Notes: generated by a model from the sequence alone, not told the origin. A stretch of 64,000 nt of DNA from Prorocentrum cordatum (GCA_963575745.1 CAUYUJ010014632.1:188001-252000); one strand, 5' to 3'. Positions 39,826 through 50,218 are shown, counted from the first letter of the stretch. A program made the numbers and translations.

Positions 39826-40520
39826 CTAGTTCGCGCGCGCGGGGCGGCCCCTGGGGGTCCCCGGACGAAAAGTACCCCGACCAGGTCCCGGCCGGGTCCC
39901 CCCGAGCGCTCCATGAGCGCACCAACAGGGCTCCGAGACGTCCCCGAGAGCCCCAAGAAAGGCCAAGAGGCCCCCAAGAGGCCCCCAAGATGGTACACGA
40001 GGGGTCCGACATGCCACAAGATCGCTCCAAGACGCCCAAGATAGCCCCCAGACGCCCCAAGAGGCCTCCAAGAGCACTCCCAATAGGGCCCCCGGAGGCA
40101 AAAATCATTGTTTTTCCATAGGTTTTTGAGAGATTTTGGAGCTTCCACCTTTTCGGCTTCCCGACGCCCCAAGACGGCCCAAGAGGCCCCCAAGATCGCC
40201 CCAAGAGGGCCCAAGAGGCACCCAAGAGGGCCCCAAGATGGCCCAAGAGGGCTCGAAGACGGCCCAAGAAGCCTCCAAAACGGTCCAAGAGGGCCCCAAG
40301 AACGCCCCCAAAGGGGCCCCAGAGAGGGAACACGAAACAACATTTCGAGCCCTCGGCCCTAAGAAGCCCCTACGAGGCCCCTAAGAGGCCCCAAGAGGCC
40401 CCCACGGGGCCCTCAGGAGGCCCCCAAGAGTCCCCCAAGCGGCCCCAGGAGGCCCCCCAAATGCCCCCCCGAGCGCCCCAGGAGTCCCCCAAGCGGCCCC
40501 AGGAACCCCCAAAGCGCCGC
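39826..40520 (+). repeat. CCCCAAGAGGC minisatellite
   Basis: Dozens of degenerate 12-18-bp units such as 'CCCCAAGAGGCC', 'CCCAAGATGGCC' and 'CCAAGAACGCC'. The minus strand translates as Leu/Gly/Trp/Ser-rich frames that I attribute to the repeat. A similar array is at 56690-57060. Confidence 0.8.
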
Positions 40521-40592
40521 ATTGACACCAGGCCCTCGGGCAAACGGCAGACATGAGACTGTATGGGCCGGCGGAATGAGCGAAGCGATTAA

Positions 40593-40731
40593 ATAAAACA
40601 GACACAGATAATCAACAGGATCCCCAACCCCAAATCTTTCTGGGCCGCTGCCTTCCCCCCCACCTCCCATATCCTCCCATATCTTTCGAGGGAATCGACG
40701 ATTCGTTGTCTCTGTGTGCTTTCGCTCCCTC
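40593..40731. mobile_element. ACACAGACACAA-terminal element, copy 2 of 3
   Basis: 'AAACAGACACAGATAATC' left, 'GTTGTCTCTGTGTGCTTTCG' right, 'GCCTTCCCCCCCACCTCCCA' inside. Confidence 0.7.
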
Positions 40732-41076
40732 CCGACGACTGCAAGCGCCACGTGCTGGCGCCGGGGGCGCACGGCCGGGCACCACGAGCACGCAGAGCAC
40801 AGAAGCACAGCACGTGCGGCGTCGGCCCTGGGCCAGCAGCGCGCCCCTCGGGAGCCCGAGGCCCTCCGCCGGCCAGCGCGCACAGAACATCCTGCAGGGT
40901 ACAGGGCAATGTTTGATGCATGGGAACGTTTGAACATATAGGATTGTGAATGCATGCTGCATGATTCCTTCAGGAATAAGATTAGGCATGAACTCATCGG
41001 TGTGTTTAATACTAAATCCCTTCATTTTTAATAAAGGATCCGCACGCGGAGCATGTATCAAAAACGGCACTGAACC
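40732..41076. other. No gene recognised
   Basis: GC-rich, then a lower-GC patch (40910-41050). No recognisable frame. Confidence 0.35.
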
Positions 41077-41215
41077 TTCCCCAGGATGCACAGGAACATC
41101 CAACAGGCACAGGCCTCCCCCTGCGACGGCCCCAAGAGGGTACCCTCTCCAGGATGCACAATAACATCCAACAAGCACGACAAACGTCAGGGCACCCTCC
41201 CCAGACCGACCTCGC
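41077..41215 (+). repeat. CAGGATGCACA repeat, two units
   Basis: 'CCAGGATGCACAGGAACATC' and 'CCAGGATGCACAATAACATC' start two units. The second runs on to 'CCCTCCCCAGACCGACCTCG'. A third copy is at 49851-49925. Confidence 0.7.
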
Positions 41216-41344
41216 GCTTCCGCCTCAGTGCAACTGCCTAGTGCATCGTCTTCCCGAGCGGCGTGGCCAGAAAGCGAGCCGCCACCAGGCTGGCGCCCTA
41301 CGACCTCGGGACGTGCGCGTCGCCCCCGGCCTGGCCGACGCACG

Positions 41345-41850
41345 CATCATCTAGGTTTGTTTGGGTGGTGCCAAGGGAATCTTTCTCGAGACCCTGGCGC
41401 GTCTGACGCCCAAGAGGCTCAAAGGTCCCCTCAAGAGGCCTCCTCCAACGACGGGTCCAAGATGGCCCCGAGACCGCCCCGTAGGCCTCCCAGCGGAGCT
41501 GGGCACCATCGGGTGCGCCGCAGATCGGCGGCACTGGCCAGAGGCCACTACGTGAGCGTTGCTTCGTTCGGCGTCTCGACATTGGGCGGAAGGGGGGGAG
41601 GGGGGGGGGTCTGGCTCCGGACCGCACCTCTGCTTAGTGCGACTGTTTGCAGCAGTGCGTCCTGCAGGGGAGGGTCCCCACCTGCTCGGAACAGGCGCCA
41701 AAAACGGTCAAGATCTACTCCAGGGGGGGTGGGAGGGAGGGGGGGGTGCGAGGGCCCGCGCCGATCGGCAAAACAATTAATAAAAACACTAAATCTGTTT
41801 GGATGGTGCGGGGGGGGGAATCTTTCTCGAGATCCTGGCGTCTCTATGTT
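41345..41850 (+). repeat. ~55-bp direct repeats flanking 380 bp
   Basis: 'GTTTGGGTGGTGC' with 'GGAATCTTTCTCGAGACCCT' (41353-41397) and 'GTTTGGATGGTGC' with 'GGAATCTTTCTCGAGATCCT' (41789-41838). The interior is GC-rich and unassigned. Confidence 0.7.
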
Positions 41851-41875
41851 ATTGTTCGAGCCGGGCATTTTGTCG

Positions 41876-41980
41876 CCCAACGTCGGCCTTGGGACCCTTA
41901 CAGATCGGTCCGGCTCGGATATAACGCAGCAAAAAGATGGGTCTAGGGCTTGGGTCGTGATGTCCTACAGTGTTCCGATT
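41876..41980 (-). repeat. Dispersed ~80-bp repeat, copy 2 of 2
   Basis: Reverse-orientation relative of 36893-36967. Confidence 0.55.
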
Positions 41981-42157
41981 CTCTCGCGCCGTCGGATTTC
42001 GGGGTCTGGAGCTTGTTTTCAGCTAGATTCTGGAGCAAATGTTCTGCTCTTCTTCGCGACCGTCTTCCCCCAAACAGCGCCCGTTACCGCCCCTTTCCTC
42101 CCTCGATAAGGTCACGATTCGCTCCAGCGGCCGACCTCTTGGAGGGACGAGATTTAT

Positions 42158-42380
42158 GTTGCATCCTCGGGGGACCTTGTCTGGCCCGTGGCGCCCCTAT
42201 CCGCGTCGATATCCATGTCGAGTCCACGTCGGCCTCGTCGGATCCGTGTCGAATCCGTGCCGAGTCCGCTTCGAATCCACGTCAAATCCGCGTCGAGTCC
42301 GCATCGATCACGCGCTGGGCACGAGCAACAGGCACCAATTTGGGGGGGCAGGCGAGGCCCTCGGGCTATATGCTGCGTAA
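42158..42380. mobile_element. GTTGCATC-terminal MITE, copy 1 of 3
   Basis: Starts 'GTTGCATCCTCGGGGGACCT'. The right end 'GGCGAGGCCCTCGGGCTATA' is its diverged inverse. The interior holds about eight 'GTCGAATCC'-like 10-12-bp units. Full right TIR is seen in copies 2 and 3. Confidence 0.75.
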
Positions 42381-42426
42381 CGAGCCGCTCCCCCCCGGCC
42401 CGACCCCGAGGAGACAGACGGCTCTC

Positions 42427-42560
42427 GTCCTTCTTCTCCTCCTCCTCCTCCTCCTCCTCCTCCTCCTCCTCCTCCTCCTCATCCTCCTCGTTCTCCTCGT
42501 CATCAGCTCGTCGTGGTCGCTGTCGTGGTGGTGGTGGTGGTGGTCGTCGTCGTCGTCCTT
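42427..42560 (+). repeat. (CTC)n then (GTGGTG/GTC)n
   Basis: About 70 bp of CTC followed by GTCGT/GGTGGT repeats. Confidence 0.9.
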
Positions 42561-43475
42561 CTGGGTAGGCGGCACCGCGCCGTCCTCGAAGCGGACCCCC
42601 CCGTCCGCAGCGCAGCCGCGCCCGACGGGTGCCCCCCTCTCGCGCCCCTTTCCGTGGGCCCGCCCTCGTGCGAGCGCGGGGTGGCGACGTGCCCCGGCCG
42701 GGCGGCTTGGCAGCTTTGCGTTGGCGAGCGGCCAACGTTTTGCTCTCCGTGGGCGGGTGGCGATGGCCTGCGACCTACATATGGGGGCTAAGACGAGGGC
42801 CTTCCAGGAGCCGTGGGGCCCTGCCGGGCCCCTGAGGGGCCCTCGTCTCCATCCCCCCCCTTCTAGGTCCCCCACCCCCCATCGATGTCCGCCCAACCTC
42901 CGCGCCCTCGCGGTCTGGACTCCGGGGGCGTGGCCCCGCGGACACGCGGTCGCAGGGATGCGCTCCGCGCGGGGCATCCGCGAAGAGAACGGCGCGGGGC
43001 ACCCACGGCGTCGAGGCCCAAAGGGGCCGGGGCCCGCGGGGCCGACCACTGTCGACTTCTCTGGCACATGTGCTTGCACGCATGGGGAAATGGCTCCCTG
43101 GCGAGCCCCGGAAGGAAGGCTGGATGAAGACCACGCAGGCCGAACGCTGCCTGCGCGCTCTTCTGGCCCGGCACCGGGTGAGAAGGCAGCGAAGCGGGAG
43201 TTCAATGACACGCCAGTGATCTCGCCAGGACCTACACAATGATAAGCTCCATCCAATACGACCCTTCAAGACCTCCGACGATGGCTTTTACGATCACGGT
43301 GTTTGTGTCCTTTCATGTCGGCCTCAGGGAAACGCTTGGGCCATCAGCCATGGATCCAGGGCAGGAACACCCTCCAGGGGAAAGATGTCGGGAGCTTGCG
43401 GCCGCGGAGTGAACGTGTGAGAAGATGCCTGGGGCCGCCAGCGAAGCAGCGGAGACTTACCCATGACCACGCTCT
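42561..43475. other. No gene recognised
   Basis: GC-rich DNA with long chance frames on both strands lacking recognisable domains. Confidence 0.4.
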
Positions 43476-43602
43476 GGAGGATCGATCTTCGGGGCCCCCG
43501 GCAGGAGGTGGACAGGAGCGTATTTCCCCCACCCCCCCCCTCCCCCCGGGCCTGTACCCACAGCCAACAACCACTGCCAGGTTCCCCGAAGATCGATCTC
43601 CC
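43476..43602. repeat. Palindrome (GGATCGATCTTCGGGG arms)
   Basis: 'GAGGATCGATCTTCGGGG' on the left, 'CCCCGAAGATCGATCTCC' on the right; pairing continues through 'CCGGCAG'/'CTGCCAGG'. A C-rich loop lies between. Confidence 0.8.
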
Positions 43603-43625
43603 CAGGGGGGGACTATGGATCCGCA

Positions 43626-43781
43626 GAAGGCATCTATACTCCACCACCGTGCCAAGGCAGGGCCATCCTGGGCCCCAGGATGGTGTATACGCCCTCCTGG
43701 CCGAGGCCAAGAGGGTCTATACACCATCCTGGGGCCCAGGATGGCCCTGGCCTGGCACGGTGGTGGTGTATAGATGCCTTC
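43626..43781. repeat. Near-perfect 156-bp palindrome
   Basis: Each arm is about 72 bp: 'GAAGGCATCTATAC' to 'GGTGTATACGCCCTC' on the left, mirrored on the right to 'TATAGATGCCTTC' with only a few mismatches. The tiny loop is centred near 43703. It could extrude as a cruciform or, if transcribed, form a miRNA-precursor-like hairpin. Confidence 0.9.
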
Positions 43782-44339
43782 GTCGGAATGGATCAGCCCT
43801 CAATCGGACTGGCGCCCGCCTCCTTCGCCTCAGATCGTCCTCCTCATGCGCCATTCACGCCAACGTCGTCGTCCTCCGTTCGCCACCCTGACATCCTCAC
43901 ATAGGGTCAAATTCACGACGGGATAATTCAAGTAAATACGCACTCGCGGGATGAAAGACCGGTCCCCGCGAAGGGGTCCAGACGTCTGGGGAACCACGTC
44001 GTAAGAACATCGTAACAACACGTCGGAAATCTAGGTAGGAATGCGGCGGGAGCGGGGGTCCTGAAAGCCTGTCGCCGATTCCGGGGCCCCCGTCGTCAAT
44101 CCCACTTCGTAAAGGAGACAGCGCAGTGCAGCGCCGCATCTGGCCCAGGCACGATCCAGAGTAGATTGCACCACGAGGTTCACACAGTGGCTTGTTCCAT
44201 GCTAGAATTCCCTTAACTCTTCATTGCACTCGCCAGTTCCCTCGCCCAGAAAAATTAGCCTGACGAAGGACCCAACCATTTGCAGCTGTACCGCGAGGGA
44301 GATGAGACAAGTGGGGGTGCGCAAACTCCGCAAAGAGCC
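43782..44339. other. No gene recognised
   Basis: Mixed composition. No repeat relative noticed. Confidence 0.35.
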
Positions 44340-45540
44340 CGCGGTATGGCCTTCTGTCACGACACGTGTGAGGGATGTGCCGACATGAGTTGGGCGGACG
44401 CATGAGAGCGTCGTCATTGGGGCACTCCGTGGAGCTTACTATGGGGCCACGAAACATGTGAGGAGTGTGCTGGAATGGAGAGGCGGTGCCATGCGACCTT
44501 TCCCACTGGGGCCTTAGGTGGAGCTCCCCATGGGGCCACGAAGCGTGTGAGGGGTGTGCCGACATGGGGCGGCGGTGCCATGCGAACTTTTCCACTGGGC
44601 CCTTCGGTGGAACTCCCTATGGGACCACGAACCGTGTGAGTGGTGTGCCGAAATGGGGCGGCGGTGCCATGCGAACTTTCCCACAGAGGCCTTAGGTGGA
44701 GCTCCCTATGGGGCCCCGAAATGTGTGAGGGTGTGCCGAAATGGGGCGTCGGTGGCATGCGAACTTTCCCACTGGGGCCTACGGTGGAGCGCCTTATGGG
44801 TCCACGAAACGTGTGAGGGGTGTGCCCACATGGGGCGTCGGTACCATGCGAACTTTCCAACAGGGGCCGTAGATGGAGCTCCACGTGGGCCACGAAGCGT
44901 GTGAGGGTGTGCTGGAATGGAGCGGCAGTGGCATGCGACCTTTCTCGCAGGGACCTTGGGTGGAGCTCCCTGTGGGGCCACAAAGCGTGTGAGAGGTGTG
45001 CCGGAATGGGGCGGCGGTGCCATGCGAACTTTCCCACTGGGGCCTTCGGTGGAGCACCTTATGGGGCCACGAAACGTGTCAGGGGTGTGCCGACAAAGGA
45101 CGGCGGTGCAATACGAACTTTCCAACAGGGGCCGTAGGGCGAGCTCCCCATGGGGCCACGAAACTTCTGAGGGTGAGCCAGAATGGGCCGGCGTTGCCAT
45201 GCGAACTTTCCCACTGAGTCCTTCGGTGGAGCTCCCTATGGGACCACCGAGCGTGTGAGTGGTGCGCCGACATGGTGCGGCGGTGCCATGCGACATTTCT
45301 CACAGAGGCCTCGTGTGGAGCTCACTATGAGACCACGAAGCGTGTGAGTGGTGTGCCGACAAAGGGCGGCGGTGCCATGCGAACTTTCCCACAGAGGCCT
45401 TAGGTGGAGCTCCCTATGGGGCCCCGAAGCGTGTGAGGGTGTGCCGAAATGGGGCGTCGGTGGCATGCGAACTTTCCCACCGTGGCCTACGGTGGAGCGC
45501 CTCACGTGGCCACGGAACGCTTGAGGGGTGTGCCGACGTG
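44340..45540 (+). repeat. 89-bp tandem array, about 14 units
   Basis: The unit contains 'CCACGAA.CGTGTGAGGG', 'TGTGCCGAAATGGGGCGGCG', 'GTGCCATGCGAACTTTCCCA' and 'GGCCTT.GGTGGAGCTCC'. The 'GTGTGAGGG' landmark occurs about every 88-89 bp (44365 to 45519). Since 89 is not a multiple of 3, frames through it drift. Units differ at 10-25% of positions, ruling out a CRISPR layout. Confidence 0.95.
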
Positions 45541-45802
45541 GGGGCTGGGGAGGAGGGAGAAGCGGGAGGAGGGGGAGCAGGAGGAGGAAGAACCGAGAGG
45601 ACACCCCAGGACTTGTGTTGCTGTTGCTCTCCGAGGGCAGGCACCTGCGCGCGCCCGCCGGCGCGTTACACTGTACATTGTGCACGAAGCGAGGGCGCCC
45701 ACGCGCGACCTCACGCAGGAAGTCTGCGCGCCACTGGTCGGCGCGGGCGGCCCCGTCTTCCTACGCCCGTCGTCCTCCTCTCCTCTGCCCCTCCCCCTGC
45801 TT
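45541..45802. other. No gene recognised
   Basis: GC-rich DNA after the array. Confidence 0.35.
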
Positions 45803-45962
45803 ACAGTCGGACCTGATCGGGCAGGACACGCGAGAGGACGCAAGACCCTTCCGAGGGTCACACTCTGCCACAGGAATTCAGGAGGCACGGGTCGCGAGGC
45901 ACAGGACACAAGGGTACCCCTGATTTGGCAGGGTCGACCTACTGATCAGCGCCGACTGAGCT
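45803..45962 (+). repeat. ACAGTCGGAC dispersed repeat, copy 2 of 2
   Basis: Collinear with 39186-39347. Confidence 0.8.
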
Positions 45963-46055
45963 CTTCCCCCTCTCCATTTGCCCTCCTTCTCACTCCCCCT
46001 TCAATCGCGCTTGTCTCCTCTCACCTGCTTGCCGTCTCGCTCTCCTCCCCCCCAT

Positions 46056-46372
46056 CGGCGGCGACGATAGGGGCGAATAGCCCAGGGGCGGGCCCAGATT
46101 ATCGGCGCACCTGGATACATGTATTGCTCTCCCCTGGGCTATTTCTAGGGGAACATATAATGATTTAACCACATAAAAACTCGGAGGTCCGCGCGGATTT
46201 CTCGGATCGGCGCTGGACCCCCTTCCTGGCGCGCGGAGCGCGCCAGAGGCAGCGCCAGAGGCGCCGCCAGGGGGGTCCTAGCGCGGATCCGAGAAATCCG
46301 CTTGGACCTCCGAGTTTTATGTTTATGTCATTCTTCGTTCCCCTAGACTCGCCCCTATCGTCGCCTCTGACC
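46056..46372. mobile_element. Palindromic element with H1 at its centre
   Basis: Outer inverted pair 'GGCGACGATAGGGGCGA' and 'TCGCCCCTATCGTCGCC'; inner pair 'CTAGGGGAACATATAATGA' and 'TCATTCTTCGTTCCCCTAG'. H1 copy e occupies the middle. Confidence 0.78.
46174..46320. mobile_element. H1 hairpin element, copy e
   Basis: Arms 'ATAAAAACTCGGAGGTCCGC' and '...GGACCTCCGAGTTTTAT' are nearly perfect. Apical hairpins GGCGCGC-GGA-GCGCGCC and GGCAGCGCC-AGA-GGCGCCGCC. Confidence 0.88.
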
Positions 46373-46498
46373 CCAGAGGCTTCGGGAGGTACACAGACGT
46401 TTCCCCCCAAGCTCCCAGACGCCTCCAGGCCTCCCTCCAGACAGGGCCCGTCCCCGCGACCCCCCCGCCCTGACGACGACCGCGAACCGCGAACCGCG

Positions 46499-46502
<4 letters not shown>

Positions 46503-46556
<54 letters not shown>
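46503..46556 (+). repeat. (GAC)n tract
   Basis: Pure GAC/CGA repeat flanked by 'CGCGAACCGCGAACCGCGA'. Confidence 0.95.
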
Positions 46557-46557
<1 letters not shown>

Positions 46558-46999
46558 CCACCGCGACCACGAAGACGACGTCGACGACGCTGACCAAGAC
46601 GACCACGACGACGACGACGGCCACCATCCGCGACGACGGGGACGCACAACCGGCGAGGCGCCGGCGGCCCCTCCGCCGGCCTCGTCTCGCTGCCGTTCGA
46701 GGACGCGCGGTCGAGCGTGGCGCCAGAGCTGACCCTGCGGGGCGCGTCACAAATCAGCGGTGGACAAACCTCCCTTTAGTAGACCTCCGCTTAGTCAAAA
46801 CGGCCTGCGACCGAAACCGACGGGCCTGGACCCGCAAAAATGACGGCCACGACGCCCTCTCGCGAACCGAGAACGGCCAATTCCTCAAGCGACGTGTCAG
46901 GGTAGGAGGCCTGTCCAACCCCGAACACAAAGGCGCGGGGGGGCCTCCCGGTGGCGCACGGGAGAGACTCGCGCAGGCGCCCGGCATCTGGGCGTGGCT
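46557..46999. other. No gene recognised
   Basis: GC-rich; chance frames. Confidence 0.35.
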
Positions 47000-47134
47000 T
47001 GAGGGGGGGGGGTCATAGATGGGGGGGGGTCGGGCACGGCCCCCCTCCCTGCCCTCTTTTTGTTGGGCCCAAATGGAGCCCCAGGGGGCTCGTTCGGGTA
47101 GCGTTTGGGTACCTTTTCGGACCACCCTCGCCAC
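47000..47134 (-). repeat. GAAAAGGTACCCAAACG repeat, copy 1 of 2
   Basis: On the minus strand 'CCGAAAAGGTACCCAAACGC' with 'GAGCCCCCTGGGGCTC' matches the plus strand of 51625-51760. Confidence 0.75.
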
Positions 47135-47332
47135 TCGGGCCGGGCGAAAGGGGGGGATAGCACAGGGGGGTTTGAGAATCAGCTCACGTAGCTGATTTTT
47201 TCCCGGCGCCTCCCGGCGCCAGAGGCGCCCATGTATCGAGGAATGGGCCCAACGAAACCAGCTGCATGCAGCAGATTTCGTAACCCCCCCTTTCCCAATC
47301 CCCCCCTTTCGTCCGGCCCGAGCCGCCCCCCC
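47135..47332. mobile_element. CGGGCCGGGCGAAAGG-terminal element, copy 1 of 2
   Basis: TIRs 'CGGGCCGGGCGAAAGGGGGG' and 'CCCCCCTTTCGTCCGGCCCG'. Interior small palindromes 'AGCTCACGTAGCTGA' and 'CCAGCTGCATGCAGCAG'. The second copy, 48489-48678, is in the same orientation. Confidence 0.85.
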
Positions 47333-48004
47333 CCATTTTTATGACCCCCCAGTGCGTGACGCCCAGGGCACGGGGCAGACAGCGCGTCCGGGGTGCAGGC
47401 GTGCCTCCGGCAGCTCGACCTAAAAACTAGGCTTTTTCGTTTCCGCTCTGCGTGCGTCTCCCGTCGCTTTGTCTTCGCTCCGCCTTCGCTGCAGAAGGAG
47501 ATCCACGAGCTCGCCAACACAACAACAATTTGGTCGAGCCCTGCCCTCGGAAAACATGTCCTGGGTTGCCTGCGCGATGACGGTTGAGACAGCCCGATTA
47601 GGGCGCATGAGAGAAGATTAAGCCAGTTTCAGCCCGGACTTCAACCAAACATCGCCAAATTAAACAAGGTTTAACGAAAATAAGCGGGATTATCCTGGAT
47701 TTGGCTGGCTCTCGACCACAGAGAGATCAGCGCCGATGCTGAGCTCAACCTCCCAGGAATTGCGTCCCAACGAACAAGTCCTGGAGCCCGTCCTCCTAGA
47801 GTCTAGGAGTCGCGGTGAAAGCTCTTCGGCGATGTTCGATCTCTGGGGGCCTTCTCGGGGCCCCAGGGCCGTCAAGAGACGACGCAGGGTGAAAAGCTGG
47901 TCTGGGGAAGGGGCAGGATCGATCAGCGTCGAATCGGGAAATTTGATCAAATCGGAATCGGATCGGATCGACCTGGCCGGAACTGAGGCGTCTTGTAGTC
48001 TAGA
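47333..48004. other. No gene recognised
   Basis: Moderate GC. 'GATCGATCAGCGTCGAATCG' (about 47927) resembles 'GATCGGTCAGCATCGAATCG' at 5620, a minor shared phrase. Confidence 0.35.
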
Positions 48005-48197
48005 GAGAAACAAAAAAAACATAAACACACATGTTCGACGGCCCGCGCGGATGTCTCGGATCCGCGCCAGAGCCCTCTCCCTGGCGCGCGAAGCGCGCCA
48101 CGGGCGGCGCCGGAGGCGCTGCCAGGGGGGCTCTAGCGCGGATCCAAGAGATCCGTGCGGACCGTCGAAACTTGATGTCTGTGCTTTTTTTGTTCTT
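48005..48197. mobile_element. H1 hairpin element, copy f, with long arms
   Basis: Outer block 'GTTCGACGGCC', mirrored as 'GGACCGTCGAAAC', differs from all other copies but still pairs. Arms extend outward through 'GAAACAAAAAAAACATAAAC' and its partner 'GTGCTTTTTTTGTTC'. Both apical hairpins are present. Confidence 0.88.
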
Positions 48198-48488
48198 CGA
48201 GAAGCCTCGGAGATACGAAACCTTTCTGACCGCAGCGACGCGGCTCTGCTTGCGTAGGCGGCATACCGTGATCCGCGACTGAACGCCGCTGGCTGATGCC
48301 TATGGCTGGCGCTGCAAGGACAGCGTGCGACACCGATCTCCGAGAGGCGCGCTGTCCCTGCGGGGCAATTGCCCCCCGTGAAGGCACCCAGCCGCTTCTC
48401 GACGGCCCTGGGGCCCAGGCGAGCCCCGTGGGAGCCCCGAGCACGGCCCGACGAAAAGACCTGCGGCTGGAGCGCGGAGCCATTTCGG

Positions 48489-48678
48489 GGAGAACGAAAG
48501 GGGGGGATGGCAAAGGGCAGGGTAGAGAATTAGCTCACGTAGCTGACTTTCCCGGCGCCTCCCGGCGCCAGAGGCGCCCATGCATCGAGGAATGGGCCCG
48601 GCGGCGGGGCCGAAACCAGCTGCATGCAGCAGATTTCGTACCCCCCCTTTCCATATCCCCCCCAACTGTTCGGCCCGA
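48489..48678. mobile_element. CGGGCCGGGCGAAAGG-terminal element, copy 2 of 2
   Basis: Left TIR 'GAACGAAAGGGGGGG', right 'CCCCCCAACTGTTCGGCCCG'. The interior is very close to 47135-47332 ('CCCGGCGCCTCCCGGCGCCA'). Confidence 0.82.
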
Positions 48679-48744
48679 CCATCCGTCGGGGGAGCTGCGC
48701 GAGCTCGCAGCGGGAAGCACGGTGGTGCCAAGAAGATCTCCGGC

Positions 48745-48950
48745 TGGGCGATTTCGGAAACCCTGACCCCAAACACGTGTTCATCTCTTGGGGGCACATC
48801 TTATACTTCCGCCGCCTTCCGCCGAGCTTCCGCCAGCTTCCGCTGGCGGAGGCGGCCTCGTTTTTCTTCCGCCGACCTTCCGCGGCGGAAAAGATGTCAA
48901 CGCCTTCCATCCTCGAAGGCAAGGTCCTTTCTGGAGCGTCTCAGCTGTGA
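48745..48950 (+). mobile_element. CTTCCGCC-rich repeat, copy 2, without H1
   Basis: 'CCCTGACCCCAAACACGTG', 'TTCATCTCTTGGGGG', clustered CTTCCGCC motifs, then 'CTTCCATCCTCGAAGGCAAG'. It lacks the roughly 200-bp segment with H1 found in 4140-4560. Confidence 0.65.
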
Positions 48951-49572
48951 TTGCGCAACTGCTCCGCCTGGCTCTGGGCCGTGGCTTGCGACTGCTAGAT
49001 TCGAGCATCGGTGGCTGCGATTCGCGACACATTCACGCAATGTTGCACTCATGCATACTTGCACACCGGCAGCAACGCATGCATACCATGTGCAATCACG
49101 AGCTGCTGTGTGCAATCACGAGCTGCTTGGGCCAGAACGGCTGCCAAAAGGAGCGCCAGCCCCCGCCGAGCTGCTTGGCAGGCAAGACAAGGCACGTCCA
49201 CGTCGCGACGACCTGTGCGCTGGACTCCCGCACCGCGCAGATCGTTCCATCTTCAAGGGCGTCCCACGTCGCGCTTCGCGCTTCGCGAAGCGCGCATAAC
49301 TTCGCGCTCGCGCGCCGCTCCCAAAGGTGAAGAGGAGGACGAGGAAGAATCGGAGCCGAACCGCGAAGCGCGAATCACGCGCATAACTTCGCGCCCTCGA
49401 TGGCGCCCTTGAACCTTGAGCGAGCGCGGCTGTACGACAACGCAGGCCGCTCGATGCCGGCCGATCCTGGCCCGGCGATCCTGGCATCTCCTCCTCTTCT
49501 GAGCCCCCCCTCCTTCCGCTCGTGTATCGGGAGCGGCAAAGAGGGGGCTGTCCAAGAGGGGGGGGGGTGCGA
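48951..49572. other. No gene recognised
   Basis: 'CATGCATA' and 'GCAATCACGAGCTGCT' repeat in tandem at 49040-49130. 'CGCGAAGCGCG' recurs at 49290 and 49360. Confidence 0.35.
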
Positions 49573-49705
49573 ATCATGGCCGGCGGCACGTGCGCGGCCC
49601 AGCGGCGGGGCCTGGGACGTAATGAAACAAGAAGATACGCCATGAAATCTGGGGAGGGAGACATCATGACCCACGCCATGATATCCACCCCCCCTAGTCA
49701 ACACC
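49573..49705 (+). repeat. Dispersed ~125-bp repeat, copy 2 of 2
   Basis: Collinear with 3057-3182. Confidence 0.65.
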
Positions 49706-49850
49706 CCCCTCTTTTCCGCTCCCGAATTTACCTCTCCTTGCCACTGGGCTCGTCCTGGGCCGGTGTGGTCGGACCGAAGACGGAAGAACAAGCTTCAAAC
49801 CCATGAGACCCTCCGCCGGCCAAGGCACCCCAAACCAGGTGGTCCCTCCC

Positions 49851-49925
49851 CCAGGATGCACAAGAACAGCCAGCAACCACGAAGAACATCAGGGTACCCT
49901 CCACGAACCGACCTCGATCTTACAG
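49851..49925 (+). repeat. CAGGATGCACA repeat, third copy
   Basis: 'CCAGGATGCACAAGAACAGC' through 'ACATCAGGGTACCCTCCACG' to 'ACCGACCTCG', as at 41147-41215. Confidence 0.7.
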
Positions 49926-50105
49926 CGGAGGCAAGTCCACAAGAAACATTCCACAACCACAAGAAGCCCAACCCTGAGACCCCAGGACGTCCATTGACTA
50001 CTGACGTGGGAGCGTCCCGCCCTCCCCAGCAGGAGCATCGGAACCCGAGAAAAACCCAGGGCACCCCGGAGGCAAGCAGGACGTGCCTTGGCATGGGCCT
50101 CCACT

Positions 50106-50218
50106 GCAAGGAGGAGGAGGATGAGAACCTGAGGAGGGAGAGGAGGAGGAGGAGGAGGAGGAGGAGGAGGAGGAGGAGGCGGGAGGAGGAGGAGGAGGAG
50201 GAGGAGGAGGCGGAGGTA
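50106..50218 (+). repeat. Purine tract (GGA)n
   Basis: GGA repeat with short interruptions. Confidence 0.95.

Noticed and set aside
41950-43242. 430-codon plus-strand frame
   Set aside because: It runs through a MITE, a CTC tract and a GTC tract, with competing long frames on the minus strand and no domain.
44340-45540. CRISPR-like array
   Set aside because: The whole 89-bp unit repeats with gradual divergence. There are no short constant repeats with unique spacers and no cas genes, and the context is eukaryotic.
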